Assembly (NCBI GenBank): GCA_016295505.1
Contig: JAEDLC010000003.1
Location: 1 to 47,186 of the forward strand
From: Dorea sp.
GTDB taxonomy: Bacteria > Bacillota_A > Clostridia > Lachnospirales > Lachnospiraceae
Direction: 5' to 3'
Length of the DNA stretch: 47,186 nt
Shown: piece by piece, positions 7,587 to 16,419 of the stretch
Numbering within the stretch: position 1 is the stretch's first letter
How the letters are laid out: each line of letters begins with the position of its first letter
Notes under the pieces: generated by a model
What the model saw: only the letters and a program-made list of their open reading frames with translations
Told to the model about the DNA's origin: nothing
Database searches by the model: none
Program-made: the position numbers and the translations under genes

Positions 7587-8314
7587 TAAGCCTCACCTCC
7601 TTCCGTGGCAAACAGATCCTTCCTGATATGAGGCTGGCCAGAACCGGCCCCACCATCATCCGCAAAAGGGTTCAGACGAATGTCTTCCGGTCTGTCTTCA
7701 TCTTCATGACCGTCACCACGCTCTTCGCCAATGCCAAGCTCCGATGCGAGACGGGACAGAAGTTCTCCAACCGATCCCCCACTCACATCTCCGCCCAATG
7801 CTTCTTCCAACGCCGAACGAAGTTCATCCTCTGTTGTCTTTTCACACTTGGCAATGGCATCCTTAGCCGAAGCCCCACCGAAGATAAGGTCAACAATACC
7901 AGCCGCATAACGCTTAATCATTGCAGCTGTGCAATGTACACTGTTCTTGACCACTTCCGTAGAAGGAAGCAGATTCTCACAATCAACAAAACTTCTGAAG
8001 CGGATTTCGCCGTCCCTGAAGTCAAGTTCAAAGCAGCCATTCTTAAGTCCATAATTCGCACGGCAGATAAACTCAGCCATCTGTGCCATCATCTCAGGGT
8101 CTTCGCGGTCAGCGCCAATCGGACACATTCCATAGGTGACAAACTCATCCTCATGTACATCGATCACATAGCTGATATTCTGGATCTTGCTTCTAATTCT
8201 GAGACCGAATCTAAAGATGCCGGTATCCTCGTTAAAGGAATAATGCCAGTCATCATCTGCCAGGAACTGCTTAACAACATTAACGATTTCATCTGAATAT
8301 TCATATCTACGCAT
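7586..8314 (-). CDS. YbjN-domain protein with acidic C-terminal extension
   Basis: 242 residues. The first about 150 match the YbjN / type III secretion chaperone-like fold: an N-terminal helix (VVKQFLADDDWHY), strands, and the closing helix RYAAGIVDLIFGGASAKDAI typical of YbjN proteins. The rest is a low-complexity, Gly/Asp/Glu-rich extension ending near RKDLFATEGGEA. YbjN-fold proteins commonly act as chaperones for secreted or toxic partners. It is directly followed by, and overlaps, the ClpP-like gene, so a substrate-presenting or chaperone role is an attractive inference. The start at 8314 has GGGAGAATAAG upstream and follows a 34-codon ORF. Confidence 0.7.
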   Translation of the reverse strand: MRRYEYSDEIVNVVKQFLADDDWHYSFNEDTGIFRFGLRIRSKIQNISYVIDVHEDEFVTYGMCPIGADREDPEMMAQMAEFICRANYGLKNGCFELDFRDGEIRFRSFVDCENLLPSTEVVKNSVHCTAAMIKRYAAGIVDLIFGGASAKDAIAKCEKTTEDELRSALEEALGGDVSGGSVGELLSRLASELGIGEERGDGHEDEDRPEDIRLNPFADDGGAGSGQPHIRKDLFATEGGEA

Positions 8315-8332
8315 ATCTTATTCTCCCTTCAT

Positions 8333-8437
8333 CTATCTCAAAGTACTCATATCTGCACTGTTTAAAGCCAACTCCGATGCGCCCTGCCTCGTGCAGACTG
8401 CATCAGCACCCCTGATTGTCTCTCGTCTGTTACCCAT
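8333..8437 (-). CDS. 34-residue small protein
   Basis: A short ORF starting MGNRRETIRGADAV and ending ADMSTLR. It has an excellent ribosome binding site, AAAGGAGG seven bases before the ATG at 8437. It fits between the gene at 8546 and the YbjN gene, ending 19 bases before the latter, and may couple their translation. There is no recognisable domain. Confidence 0.5.
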   Translation of the reverse strand: MGNRRETIRGADAVCTRQGASELALNSADMSTLR

Positions 8438-8545
8438 GGAAGAACCTCCTTTCTGTGCCCTCTGCGGTAATATCCCCACTGCTGCCCCTATGTTGATAAC
8501 ACTCATATGTCTTATTCCCCCTTTCCGGGAGACCCGAAGACCTCC

Positions 8546-9577
8546 CTATGCGCTCCTTTCCATATCGGTAACCATCTGTCGCTCCGGCAGACTATACCAG
8601 GTACGGTTTCCTGCCTCATCCAGTTCATACAGAGTCTGCAATGTCTGCTGGACATAAAACAGGTCTTCGGTATACAGCAGGCTGTCTGTCTCGCTGATCA
8701 GACCTCTGCTGCGAAGATACTGATCGATCTTTACACAGTGCTCATAGCTCTCACCGCAGATAATAAGCTGCGGTACAGCCTCGTGCCCGTAATAGTTGTT
8801 TTCGCGATAACGGCTATCATTGATCAGGGTATAGTAGCGGCTCACCTTGTCTGCCAGCTTACGCATTGCATGTGGAGTGGATCTGACCACCTCATACAGA
8901 AGGATCGACTCCTCATCCAGCTGAATATTTACAGCAGTCCTGATGATGCAGCCGTCTGTGATTGGAAGCTCCAGCGAAGGACGCATGGTCTCCATGATGC
9001 CGAAGCGTTCGCATGCGACTCCGTTCATCAGACCAGCGAGAGAGATCATGTTACCGACAAGGATTCTCTTGATATCCTCTGCTGTATCGAACGCGTCAAA
9101 TTCCTGCTTCTTTGTGTTGCTAAGGTATCTGTTGCCCTTATGGAAGAGCACACCTCTGTGTCGGGCAATCTGGAAGCCTTTATAGTCCAGGTCGTATACC
9201 TTCAGGCCTCTTTCCGCTTCCGGTGTCTTCAGCTCATACTCGCGGATAACCCTCAGCTTCATCATCTTGTTCAGTCGATTACGAATGCCCTGTCGCTGTA
9301 CTGTGAAGCCACGAAGTCCTACAAACTGGTATATCTGCAAAGAGCTTAAATACCTGCTGCGCCCCAGTTCCTCTACCACGGCAAAGTCCACTGCATCAAA
9401 GGATGCCTCAATTTCTTCGACTGGCGTACCATTGTAAGGAAGCACAGTCATGAATACTTCTTCGCCCTCGCGGGCTGCATATACCGGGATGTTCGGTATA
9501 TGGTCCGCTCTGAAGCCAAAATCAAATGCTCTGTTGCTGTAATTCACAGTGTCATTGAACTTTTCCATCTTCTTCAT
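8546..9577 (-). CDS. Winged-helix plus C-terminal alpha/beta domain protein, unknown function
   Basis: 343 residues from the ATG at 9577, chosen because AAAGGAG lies ten bases ahead; the upstream frame overlaps the nuclease gene. Residues about 60-120 form a probable winged helix (RYLSSLQIYQFVGLRG, then RNRLNKMMKLRVIREYEL), as in replication-relaxation type proteins. The C-terminal half has strands such as AVPQLIICGESYEHC and ends with a helical LYTEDLFYVQQTLQTLYEL, suggesting a restriction-endonuclease-like or Rossmann-like fold. I cannot place catalytic residues. It overlaps the preceding nuclease gene, so the pair is probably co-translated. A DNA-binding role is an inference from the winged helix only. 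Confidence 0.5.
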   Translation of the reverse strand: MKKMEKFNDTVNYSNRAFDFGFRADHIPNIPVYAAREGEEVFMTVLPYNGTPVEEIEASFDAVDFAVVEELGRSRYLSSLQIYQFVGLRGFTVQRQGIRNRLNKMMKLRVIREYELKTPEAERGLKVYDLDYKGFQIARHRGVLFHKGNRYLSNTKKQEFDAFDTAEDIKRILVGNMISLAGLMNGVACERFGIMETMRPSLELPITDGCIIRTAVNIQLDEESILLYEVVRSTPHAMRKLADKVSRYYTLINDSRYRENNYYGHEAVPQLIICGESYEHCVKIDQYLRSRGLISETDSLLYTEDLFYVQQTLQTLYELDEAGNRTWYSLPERQMVTDMERSA

Positions 9578-9593
9578 ATATGCCACGCTCCTT

Positions 9594-10439
9594 TCACGCT
9601 GCGAGGTCATTGATGACCATCTTTTTCACTTTCTCCTGAAGGGTATTTGCCGACAAGTTACATACATAGTATCGGCAACTATATTGAATTTGCTCTGCCC
9701 ATCTATCTGAGATGAAAGAATCCACCAGAAGCAAACGATTAGGTACGACGTTATAAGTCATCCCTACTTTAGCGAAGCCTCCCCAGTCAGAAAAACATTT
9801 GCCGCTCTTACATTCCACGATGTACCAGATTCCGTTGAACCGGAAGGCGATGTCGAACTCATTCTTCAGTTTGCCTCTTCTGTCTGCTACGCAGACATTC
9901 CGGTATATCTCATAATCTGCATGATATTTCACCGAAAATTCCTGAAGCACATCCTTAATGGTCTGATGGACCGCGAGTTCGAGGTACTGACCAGTCATAA
10001 ACTGGTGCGCTCTCGGCATCATAACAAGAGATCCATTTAATTTCTGAGACTCTGCACAATAACGTACATTACCAACAAATCCAGCCATATCTTGAAATAA
10101 CTCAATGATTTTTTTCTTCTCCGTATTACATCTTCCAGACAACGAAAGACTGAAATTTTCCTGTCCACGGTCGTAAAGCTGTCTAATCTCACGCATTGGT
10201 TCCTTGATGAGATCATTGTTCTTCATCATTCTGATTGCCAGCTGTACAACCGTTTCCGGTATCTCTTCATCAATGCCGACAGACTCGATCACGATGTTCT
10301 GCATACCACCGATCAGGTCATGAAGGCCATTACCATGTGTGTCAGCTGCAGGGACCGGTGCCTCTACCACTGACATCAGTGGTCTGATCTCCGGAGCCGT
10401 ATTGCCATTCACCGCACAAAGTGCTTTTGCTTTCAACAT
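9594..10439 (-). CDS. PD-(D/E)XK nuclease-domain protein
   Basis: 281 residues from MLKAKALCAVNG. The C-terminal third has the PD-(D/E)XK signature: KLKNEFDIAFRFNGIWYIVE carries the Asp, followed by CKSG giving the ExK motif, in the order expected for restriction-like and Card1/DUF1887-like nucleases. The N-terminal two thirds are helical (NIVIESVGIDEEIPETVVQL) and may sense a ligand or partner; I do not recognise them. It is the first gene of the operon under promoter box H and overlaps the next gene. A truncated second copy lies at 2450-3051. DNA or RNA cleavage is inferred from the motif. Confidence 0.7.
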   Translation of the reverse strand: MLKAKALCAVNGNTAPEIRPLMSVVEAPVPAADTHGNGLHDLIGGMQNIVIESVGIDEEIPETVVQLAIRMMKNNDLIKEPMREIRQLYDRGQENFSLSLSGRCNTEKKKIIELFQDMAGFVGNVRYCAESQKLNGSLVMMPRAHQFMTGQYLELAVHQTIKDVLQEFSVKYHADYEIYRNVCVADRRGKLKNEFDIAFRFNGIWYIVECKSGKCFSDWGGFAKVGMTYNVVPNRLLLVDSFISDRWAEQIQYSCRYYVCNLSANTLQEKVKKMVINDLAA

Positions 10440-10508
10440 ATGAAGCATCCCTCCTCTCTGATGAGATAGCTGTTTTCCTTTACAAGTACAGTCTCTCATA
10501 GTGTTTCT

Positions 10509-10555
10509 GTTTCATCATCTGACAGGTTTCGTTCTAGAAGAAACCTGTTTGAAAC
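10509..10555 (-). promoter_or_regulatory. GTTTCAAA promoter box H
   Basis: Minus strand: GTTTCAAA (10548-10555), GTTTC 11 bases later, then GATGAAAC (around 10509-10516) in the same relative place, within one base, as in boxes A, B, C and F. It lies upstream of the nuclease/YbjN/ClpP/VirD4 operon. Confidence 0.6.
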
Positions 10556-10559
10556 CATT

Positions 10560-11282
10560 TTAGGAAATTTCAGGCTGTCTCATACAGACAGGCTCATTTC
10601 CTCTGGCCTTTACCTGAATCAGTCTGTATCTTTTTCTGACCTCCATTGTGACGAATGGCTTATCCGGTTTTTCTGCTCTCCTTAAGAACAGTATGTATGT
10701 GCTTCCGTTAGCAACTGCTTCACAGTAATCCTTTACACAATGCCCCAGACTGTCAGATTCTCTGACCAGGTCTTCCGCTTCTTCAGGAACACTGACACAA
10801 TAATCATCCGCAACAACACATCCATCCTTATCACTCTTCAGGAACTGAAAAGCCGCCGCTCTGGTTCTGTATCGAAATTTCTTTGACAGGTTCTGTCCTG
10901 TACAGACCTTCATACATATCCAATGCTTTTGCAGCTGCCTGTAGGGTGTTTTGGGGTCTTAGTCCGAATGGATATTCTTTCTTTTACAGCCAGTCCTTTA
11001 CACTTGCCGCAATAATCGAGATAACGCATATAATCACGTACTTCTAAGCCAGGCAGTTCTGCAATATGCCGAATCACCTTGAGTACCTGCTGATCCGTTT
11101 CTTGCCACGCCTGAAATATGCCTGCTGATCTGGTAATCACCATGCAACGGCTTATGATGAATTAGATGGTTTTCCATAAAAAACTGTAATACTGATAGTG
11201 TAAAGACTGGCAGATTCAAATACTCAGAATTGTAATCAGCAATATCTGCCAGTCTGGCAAAAAACTCCTGATTAGAAGCTTC
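10560..11282 (-). pseudogene. pcfJ: PcfJ-like gene, frameshifted
   Basis: Several frames together give a PcfJ-type protein. The C-terminus (10560-10913) has LGHCVKDYCEAVANGSTYIL followed by EKPDKPFVTMEV and a K/R-G-N pattern, the hallmark of PcfJ proteins of conjugative plasmids such as pCF10. Upstream frames contribute LPVFTLSVLQFFMENHLIHH and VIRHIAELPGLEVRDYMRYL. At least two frameshifts separate the pieces, near 10915-10960 and near 11150, and the front third of the usual protein is missing. PcfJ function is not well defined in conjugation. Clearly decayed. Confidence 0.75.
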
Positions 11283-11451
11283 TTTCCATCCGTCTCTGCA
11301 CCAGCCATTCTATTTCCTGCCCTGCATAATTGCCAAATACAACTGCTTCTCTCTGTCTGTCTTCACATTTCATATCCATACCGTCCTCTCTTGTGTCTGT
11401 TGTCTGAAAAATGACGTCCTGTAAACTGATATCTTTCTGAAAATCGCTCAT
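11272..11451 (-). CDS. 59-residue hypothetical protein
   Basis: Starts MSDFQKDISLQDVIFQTTD and ends VQRRMERSF. Hydrophilic, no recognised motif. The ATG at 11451 is preceded by GGAGGTGTAC about six bases upstream, a good ribosome binding site. It runs into the front of the PcfJ-like pseudogene, and a frameshift near 11290 could mean that it was originally a separate upstream gene overlapping pcfJ. Confidence 0.45.
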   Translation of the reverse strand: MSDFQKDISLQDVIFQTTDTREDGMDMKCEDRQREAVVFGNYAGQEIEWLVQRRMERSF

Positions 11452-11465
11452 TGTACACCTCCGCG

Positions 11466-11897
11466 TTACACGCTTACGAACCATCTGTAAGCATCCTTTT
11501 TCATGTTTTCTTCCCTGGTATCGACCCGAATCTCCGGGTGCTCTGCAAGCCAAAGCCTGAGAACACCGGATGCCAGTCCCCACCATTCATTCTCATCCGG
11601 AGTACACCAGAACCACTCTTCATGAGTATCCTGATGACGGAACCGTAATTTCCCACTTTCGGCCAATGCCTTGCCATTGCCATCCAGAAAGCCGTCCTGA
11701 ACTTCAGAAGACTGGAAGAAGGTGTAGGAATCTCTCCACGGTAAAATACTGCTGCCGTTCTGCTCCGGATACATCAGATAGACACAGGGAATATTCTCGT
11801 GAACATCTGCTCCGGCATATGTTTCGACATGTCGCATTGTTATTACCTTTACACAGACAACTCTTCCGGCTTCATGCTCGATACATACGAGGGGCAC
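11466..11897 (-). CDS. Hypothetical protein, W-rich C-terminus
   Basis: Up to 143 residues, soluble. The central part has aromatic strands (YTFFQSSEVQDGFLDG) and a striking cluster of tryptophans (EEWFWCTPDENEWWGLASG), suggesting a compact beta-rich fold. The start is uncertain: a GTG at 11897, which overlaps the upstream LRR pseudogene, or an ATG at 11837 with AAAGG nearby. It sits between the LRR pseudogene and the 59-residue ORF in an otherwise decaying operon. The family is not recognised. Confidence 0.5.
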   Translation of the reverse strand: MPLVCIEHEAGRVVCVKVITMRHVETYAGADVHENIPCVYLMYPEQNGSSILPWRDSYTFFQSSEVQDGFLDGNGKALAESGKLRFRHQDTHEEWFWCTPDENEWWGLASGVLRLWLAEHPEIRVDTREENMKKDAYRWFVSV

Positions 11898-12640
11898 TGC
11901 CCCTCTGTATCTTGCTGAGCACAGACTTTCCTACATCCAGATAATCGTTATCCCATACTGCTGTAACCTGTCCGTTCTTATGAAAGACCGGCTTGCGCTC
12001 CATGATCTTCAGACGCCTGACGTATAGAACCAAAGTTGCTATCTGCCAGTGCATAGCAATCAATGTATTCCATCTGTTCCGGAAGCCGGATTCCTTTTCT
12101 GACAATAGTGTCTGAAAAAGCAAATGCTTCTGCTCGCTCCAGCGTTGACGGACAAATGATCTCATCCACCGCAATATCTGCCATGGAAAACTGATACAGT
12201 GTATGAGTTCCTTCCGGGATTTCCATTCTGCCGCTTCCTGTGAAGCAAACATACAGAACACCATCCTGCAGATAGTAGTTATTCCATTTTGTTGCTGCCC
12301 ACGGACAGTTCAGAAAGCTCTCTACGCCAAAGATCACCGTATCTTCTTCTGCAGTCGGTCGATTCTGCGAACCGTATGAGGAAGCTTTACAGACTTCAGA
12401 TTTCTGCAGTCTCTGAAAGCGTTGATACCAATCTCCGTGATACCATCCTCAACCACAAGGCTTTCAATGGCGTCCTTTCTCTCCTCCCAGGGAGCTTCAG
12501 GGTTTTTGCCGCAAGCGTAATCCGACATTTTTCCAGCTCCGCTGATTGTAAGTACGCCCATGTCATCCAGTGTCCAGCTGATAAGCCGTTCACAGCTTGC
12601 CTGAGAAGCCTCCTGTCCGAGGACTGCCCGTGATCAGGAA
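11872..12640 (-). pseudogene. Leucine-rich repeat (BspA-type) gene, frameshifted
   Basis: The first frame reads SWTLDDMGVLTISGAGKMSD, the opening of BspA-type LRR_5 proteins, then IESLVVEDGITEIGINAFRD and LKSVKLPHTVRRID, a repeat unit. Near 12340 the frame shifts to YYLQDGVLYVCFTGSGRMEI and IICPSTLERAEAFAFSD, and near 12020 it shifts again to KPVFHKNGQVTAVWDNDYLD before the stop at 11872. No start codon or signal sequence remains at the 5' end. In the intact state it would be a small LRR protein for surface or protein contacts. It is the first gene after promoter box E. Confidence 0.7.
11889..11905. repeat. Eight-base-arm palindrome
   Basis: GAGGGGCA and TGCCCCTC flank a single base. The palindrome covers the GTG candidate start of the downstream gene and the end of the LRR pseudogene. 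It could hide the start in an RNA hairpin, bind a dimeric protein, or be chance. Confidence 0.35.
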
Positions 12641-12819
12641 CCCGGCTCGCTCAAATACCTGTCATCGCAATGCCTTCCCGCCCCTGTTCGCTGCTCGATC
12701 GATCATTTAATTTTCAAGGTTCATCTTCTTTACAATGGATATCATATTCCCCTTAAACGCTTTCTTATATACAAGCCTGAATCCGATATGGAAACTGAAT
12801 TTCTGAAATTATGCTGTTT

Positions 12820-12827
12820 TTTGAAAC
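12820..12827 (-). promoter_or_regulatory. GTTTCAAA box E
   Basis: GTTTCAAA on the minus strand, about 190 bases upstream of the LRR pseudogene, with GTATAT-type -10 candidates near 12770. The second half-site at the fixed distance is not clear here. The stretch 12641-12900 also holds a possible 12-codon leader (MISIVKKMNLEN, near 12711-12749) and nothing else I can support. Confidence 0.5.
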
Positions 12828-12900
12828 TTCTTCCATAAAACCAGCCCGACCCCCTGCTGACAGTCTTACCGACCTGTCGGCAGAGGGCCGGAGCCTGTAC

Positions 12901-14136
12901 CTATTCACTTAAAATTTCCTTTGCTGTGTCACTCGATGCATCCAGCAACACCACCTTGCGGTTTCCCGAAGCAATGCAGCCTTCGTAACCTGCACCATAT
13001 ACATGCCATGGATCGCTGGATCCGAGTCCTACAGTAACAATGCGGGATTCGTCAACTCCGAGCTGGATAAGTGTGTCCCTGACCGCGTCTGCCCTCTCCT
13101 GCGAAAGTGTCATGGTGTAATCGCTGTCCTCATCCCCTGCCGTGGTACCGGCGAGCAGGACCGTAATCTGCTCATGTTCGATAAGGTAATCCGCAATCGG
13201 CTGAATTGTCGCCACTGCCTCCTCTTCGTTCAGATATGTGGATTTATCCGGTACAAAGGATACCTGCTCTTCAGTGAGCATGACCGGCTCCTCCAGAATG
13301 CTCTCATCTTCCGTATCGAACATCGCTTCGTCAAAGCCAATAGGGGTTTCCGTCGGGAGTTCTACTGTGTCTACCGAAGGATAAGACGCCTCTGTATCCA
13401 CCGGATTCGCCATGATGTCATTGTAAACAAGAGTACCGCCACCACGTTCTACGATACCGCCCCAGATTTCCTGCAAACGCAGTCTCTGTGTCTGTGAAAG
13501 ATCCTCCTGCGGAGAAGCCACATCGCCCATCTGCTGCCAGACTACAGTAATGCCCGTGAAATCCGGAATCTCATTCTTCTCTTCCAGCTGATCCAGCACA
13601 GCCTCAGGCTCAACAGAAAGGAGATTGTTCTGGAAGTTTAGTGTTCCCCGTGTGGAAAGACCTGTTCCAATGACCACGATAGTCTTGGAATCATAGCCTT
13701 CCAGAGAAGATAAGGATCGAACCGCCATTCTCAGCCCTTCCAGGTAATCCACCTGAGCATCATTGGCAATCTGACCCTCCATATAGGCAATCAGATTCGT
13801 CGCCTTTGCACGGGCGTCAGTCTTCAGCTTCTCTTTGGATGCCTTCTTATACTGAGCATAGATATCATAAGAATCTGCTGCGACCATCTCCGGCTCACCG
13901 TCAATAACCACCACCGAAATATAACCATATTCGAGGATCGTATCATAGATGGTATCCTGCACCAGCGGAGAACTCATATTAAGTCCCTGGGAATTGGCTG
14001 TCGGCGCAATAGCATAGCATACTGCATTCATGCCGGATGTCTCTTCTGCAGAAGCCTGGCTCCCACAGCCGGTAAGACCGACGGCAGAGGCTACCAGACA
14101 AATGGTTGTAAATAATGCTGCAAATCTCTTTTTCAT
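12901..14136 (-). CDS. OmpA-like domain lipoprotein
   Basis: 411 residues. It opens with a lipoprotein signal: MKKRFAALFTT, a hydrophobic core, and lipobox LTGC, so the mature protein is anchored outside the membrane. The middle (residues about 40-230) reads like a vWA-type fold (SKTIVVIGTGLSTRGTLNF; ITVVWQQMGDV). The last about 110 residues are OmpA/MotB-like (LSQERADAVRDTLIQLGVDE, then VGLGSSDPW), which bind peptidoglycan. The ATG at 14136 has AAGGAGG ahead. It ends the envelope operon started at 16732 and could anchor a membrane complex with the multi-pass protein upstream. OmpA-like lipoproteins are unusual in Gram-positive elements. Confidence 0.8.
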   Translation of the reverse strand: MKKRFAALFTTICLVASAVGLTGCGSQASAEETSGMNAVCYAIAPTANSQGLNMSSPLVQDTIYDTILEYGYISVVVIDGEPEMVAADSYDIYAQYKKASKEKLKTDARAKATNLIAYMEGQIANDAQVDYLEGLRMAVRSLSSLEGYDSKTIVVIGTGLSTRGTLNFQNNLLSVEPEAVLDQLEEKNEIPDFTGITVVWQQMGDVASPQEDLSQTQRLRLQEIWGGIVERGGGTLVYNDIMANPVDTEASYPSVDTVELPTETPIGFDEAMFDTEDESILEEPVMLTEEQVSFVPDKSTYLNEEEAVATIQPIADYLIEHEQITVLLAGTTAGDEDSDYTMTLSQERADAVRDTLIQLGVDESRIVTVGLGSSDPWHVYGAGYEGCIASGNRKVVLLDASSDTAKEILSE

Positions 14137-14149
14137 AGTGCGCTCCTCC

Positions 14150-15136
14150 TTATGCAGTAGCTTTATTAGCACGGATCATTGTCGTATATCTTGTTGCTTT
14201 TTCTGCTGATGCATCCACCGCAGGGTCTGCCGAAGCCTGTGTATCAGCTGTAGCCTGCGTATTCAGCAGTCCCAGTTCCTTATCCAGTCTTGCGAGGATG
14301 GTCTCACAGACGGATTCCGAAAGCACATTGTTGGATGTCGGATTGCCAAGCTGTTCCTTCAGACGTTCTCTGACATAGTCGCAATAGCCAATCACCTGGG
14401 CCTTATGCATCATCTGCATTTCCTGATACCTGGCCTCATCCTCCGCTTCGAGATTCTCCGCAAAATCCGGTTCAGCATCATAGTCATCCAGAATGGCATC
14501 AAAGCGTCTGACCTCATCTCTGGTATCTTCCATCATTTCAGCTGTGCGCTGCTTTTTGATTTTCAGCGGATTATATGTAATAAAGCTGATCAGGCAGCTG
14601 CCAAGGGAAGTCACTACCGGGATTCCCATACCAAAGATGGTAAGTGCGATTGCCGTGGCATCGATACCGGATTCCGTTGTTTCCTGAGTAACTGTACCTA
14701 TATAGCTCGTTGTAGTGCTTCCCGTTGACGGTGAGATCAGATCAATGGTCATGATACGAAGTGCGATGTTCATGGCAAATGCCAGACCACAGACAACCAG
14801 AGCCATGATCAAGACAAACTTGTCTTTTGTGATTCCCTGCTGCAGGCGCTTATACTGAATGCCGATAAAAATCGGAACGATATCAAAGCCGAACAGGAAA
14901 CCGGCAATCTGTACCCCGAGCATCATCGGGCTGTCATAAGAGATTCTGCTGAACAGACTGTAGAATACAACACCGTCTACAATCGCACAGAAGGCCATGA
15001 TCAGGTACGGCACAATACTGTTATCGAATGGAGTATCTGCCTTGAAGCGCTTGCGATTGTTATGATGAAGGCATTCGTTCCTAATCTCGCCTGTTTTTCT
15101 GTCTACCGAGTAAATCTCTTTATTCTTTGTACTCAT
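14150..15136 (-). CDS. Four-helix integral membrane protein
   Basis: 328 residues from MSTKNKEIYSVDRKTGE. The N-terminal about 45 residues are cytosolic. Four membrane segments follow: around VPYLIMAFCAIVDGVVFYSL, QIAGFLFGFDIVPIFIGI, FVLIMALVVCGLAFAMNIAL and IFGMGIPVVTSLGSCLISFI. A Ser/Thr-rich loop separates the third and fourth. The C-terminal about 130 residues are charged and helical. I do not recognise the family. It lies between the OmpA-like lipoprotein (13 bases downstream) and two coiled-coil proteins, so a role as the membrane core of an envelope complex is inferred. GAGGAGGGTTAAGC precedes the chosen ATG at 15136. Confidence 0.65.
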   Translation of the reverse strand: MSTKNKEIYSVDRKTGEIRNECLHHNNRKRFKADTPFDNSIVPYLIMAFCAIVDGVVFYSLFSRISYDSPMMLGVQIAGFLFGFDIVPIFIGIQYKRLQQGITKDKFVLIMALVVCGLAFAMNIALRIMTIDLISPSTGSTTTSYIGTVTQETTESGIDATAIALTIFGMGIPVVTSLGSCLISFITYNPLKIKKQRTAEMMEDTRDEVRRFDAILDDYDAEPDFAENLEAEDEARYQEMQMMHKAQVIGYCDYVRERLKEQLGNPTSNNVLSESVCETILARLDKELGLLNTQATADTQASADPAVDASAEKATRYTTMIRANKATA

Positions 15137-15141
15137 GATGC

Positions 15142-15585
15142 TTAACCCTCCTCTACTGCTGCCATCTTGCTGCATACATCTTCATATTCCTGTTCCAAGC
15201 GTTCCAATTCTTTCTTGCGCTCGTCACGGATCCTTTCGAAATCCGCTCGGTCGGAAAACCTGCGGGCAACCAGACGACGGTTCATATCCTTATGATTGAG
15301 ACGCTGGACATTCAGATATGGAACAGACTCTCTATAGGATTCGAAAATGATATTGTCAAGCATATCGCCGTTGGCATCGTCCACGTCCCCGGCAAACAAG
15401 GCCTCCAGATGCCTGTCGAGCTTCGGCTTCATCTCTTCCTCACTGAGTCCGGGATAGAGTCTGTAATCTGCGGAACGATAGGACTCAAACAGACACTGCA
15501 TACGGCGCATGAAATCATATACTGTCACTCTGGAATCATCCAGCGTATTGAACTGAGCCTGTTCCTTCTTCTTTCTTCCAAACAT
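15142..15585 (-). CDS. Small coiled-coil protein
   Basis: 147 residues starting MFGRKKKEQAQFNTLDDS, with a highly charged helical C-terminus (RIRDERKKELERLEQEYEDV) predicted to form a coiled coil. No membrane segment or enzyme motif. GGAGGTGGCGTAA precedes the start. It lies immediately after the 277-residue coiled-coil gene and six bases before the membrane protein, so a structural or adaptor role in the same complex is likely. The family is not recognised. Confidence 0.6.
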   Translation of the reverse strand: MFGRKKKEQAQFNTLDDSRVTVYDFMRRMQCLFESYRSADYRLYPGLSEEEMKPKLDRHLEALFAGDVDDANGDMLDNIIFESYRESVPYLNVQRLNHKDMNRRLVARRFSDRADFERIRDERKKELERLEQEYEDVCSKMAAVEEG

Positions 15586-16419
15586 TTACGCCACCTCCTT
15601 CTCTGCTGCTTCATCCTGAATCGCATCATGAATCGCAGCTGCTCGTTTCATCAGTTCCTTGTGCGGTCGAAGATATGCTTCCTCTGCCTCGTCCTTCAGC
15701 TCCAGTACCGGCACAACCGGCATGGACGCACCATCCGGATGACGTCTTAACACTGAGTTCCAATACACATCGAGACGCATCAGTACATGGTCTCTGACAC
15801 GATGGCAAATCAGACGGGTCGTGTTGTCATCTTCGACCAGCTTGCTGTGCAGATCTGAAAACGCCTCTTCGGCATTCTTCAACTCCTGCTCCAGACCAGC
15901 CACCTTGCTCTTTACCGGAGCCAGTTTCTTCTCCTTTTCAGCTTTACGTCTTGCACGGATCTGTGTGTCAGTCAGCTTATCTTCACCTTTTTTACGGGAT
16001 GATTCCGAATCGTTCTCCCTCTTAGTTGCAACAGCAACAGCAAGATCAGCTCTTGCTGCCTCCAGCAGTCCTTTCTTCTGGCGGATACCGTCCATCAGTT
16101 CCTTCAGACGGGCATACTCGCCTTCATTCTCAATCTGGAGACTGCCCCAGGTATGACTGCAGAATTCCTCAAAGCTGTTAACCTCCTGGTTCATAAACGG
16201 GGAATACCAGTCATCCTTATCAGTCTGGCGCGGGAATCCCTTGCGGCCATCACAAAAGCCCTTGATCTTCAAGCCGATGGATTCAAAGAAACCGACCTTC
16301 TTTCCCTTGCCAGTATTCACCTTTTTATAGCGCTGCTTGCGCATCTTCTCTCTATCCACAGATGCAGCCTCCTTTCCTCTTCCGGTAGATGTGGTGCTGT
16401 TGGTAATGCTATCTCTCAT
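15586..16419 (-). CDS. Basic coiled-coil protein
   Basis: 277 residues. The N-terminus is strongly basic (EKMRKQRYKKVNTGKGKKVG). A long heptad-rich coiled coil runs from about residue 100 to 200 (including ARRKAEKEKKLAPVKSKVAG). The end has a more globular RVRDHVLMRLDVYWNSVLRR segment. AGGAGGTGATC precedes the ATG. It overlaps the preceding gene by 11 bases. There is no known domain; a scaffold or nucleic-acid-binding role is possible given the charge, but unproven. Confidence 0.6.
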   Translation of the reverse strand: MRDSITNSTTSTGRGKEAASVDREKMRKQRYKKVNTGKGKKVGFFESIGLKIKGFCDGRKGFPRQTDKDDWYSPFMNQEVNSFEEFCSHTWGSLQIENEGEYARLKELMDGIRQKKGLLEAARADLAVAVATKRENDSESSRKKGEDKLTDTQIRARRKAEKEKKLAPVKSKVAGLEQELKNAEEAFSDLHSKLVEDDNTTRLICHRVRDHVLMRLDVYWNSVLRRHPDGASMPVVPVLELKDEAEEAYLRPHKELMKRAAAIHDAIQDEAAEKEVA

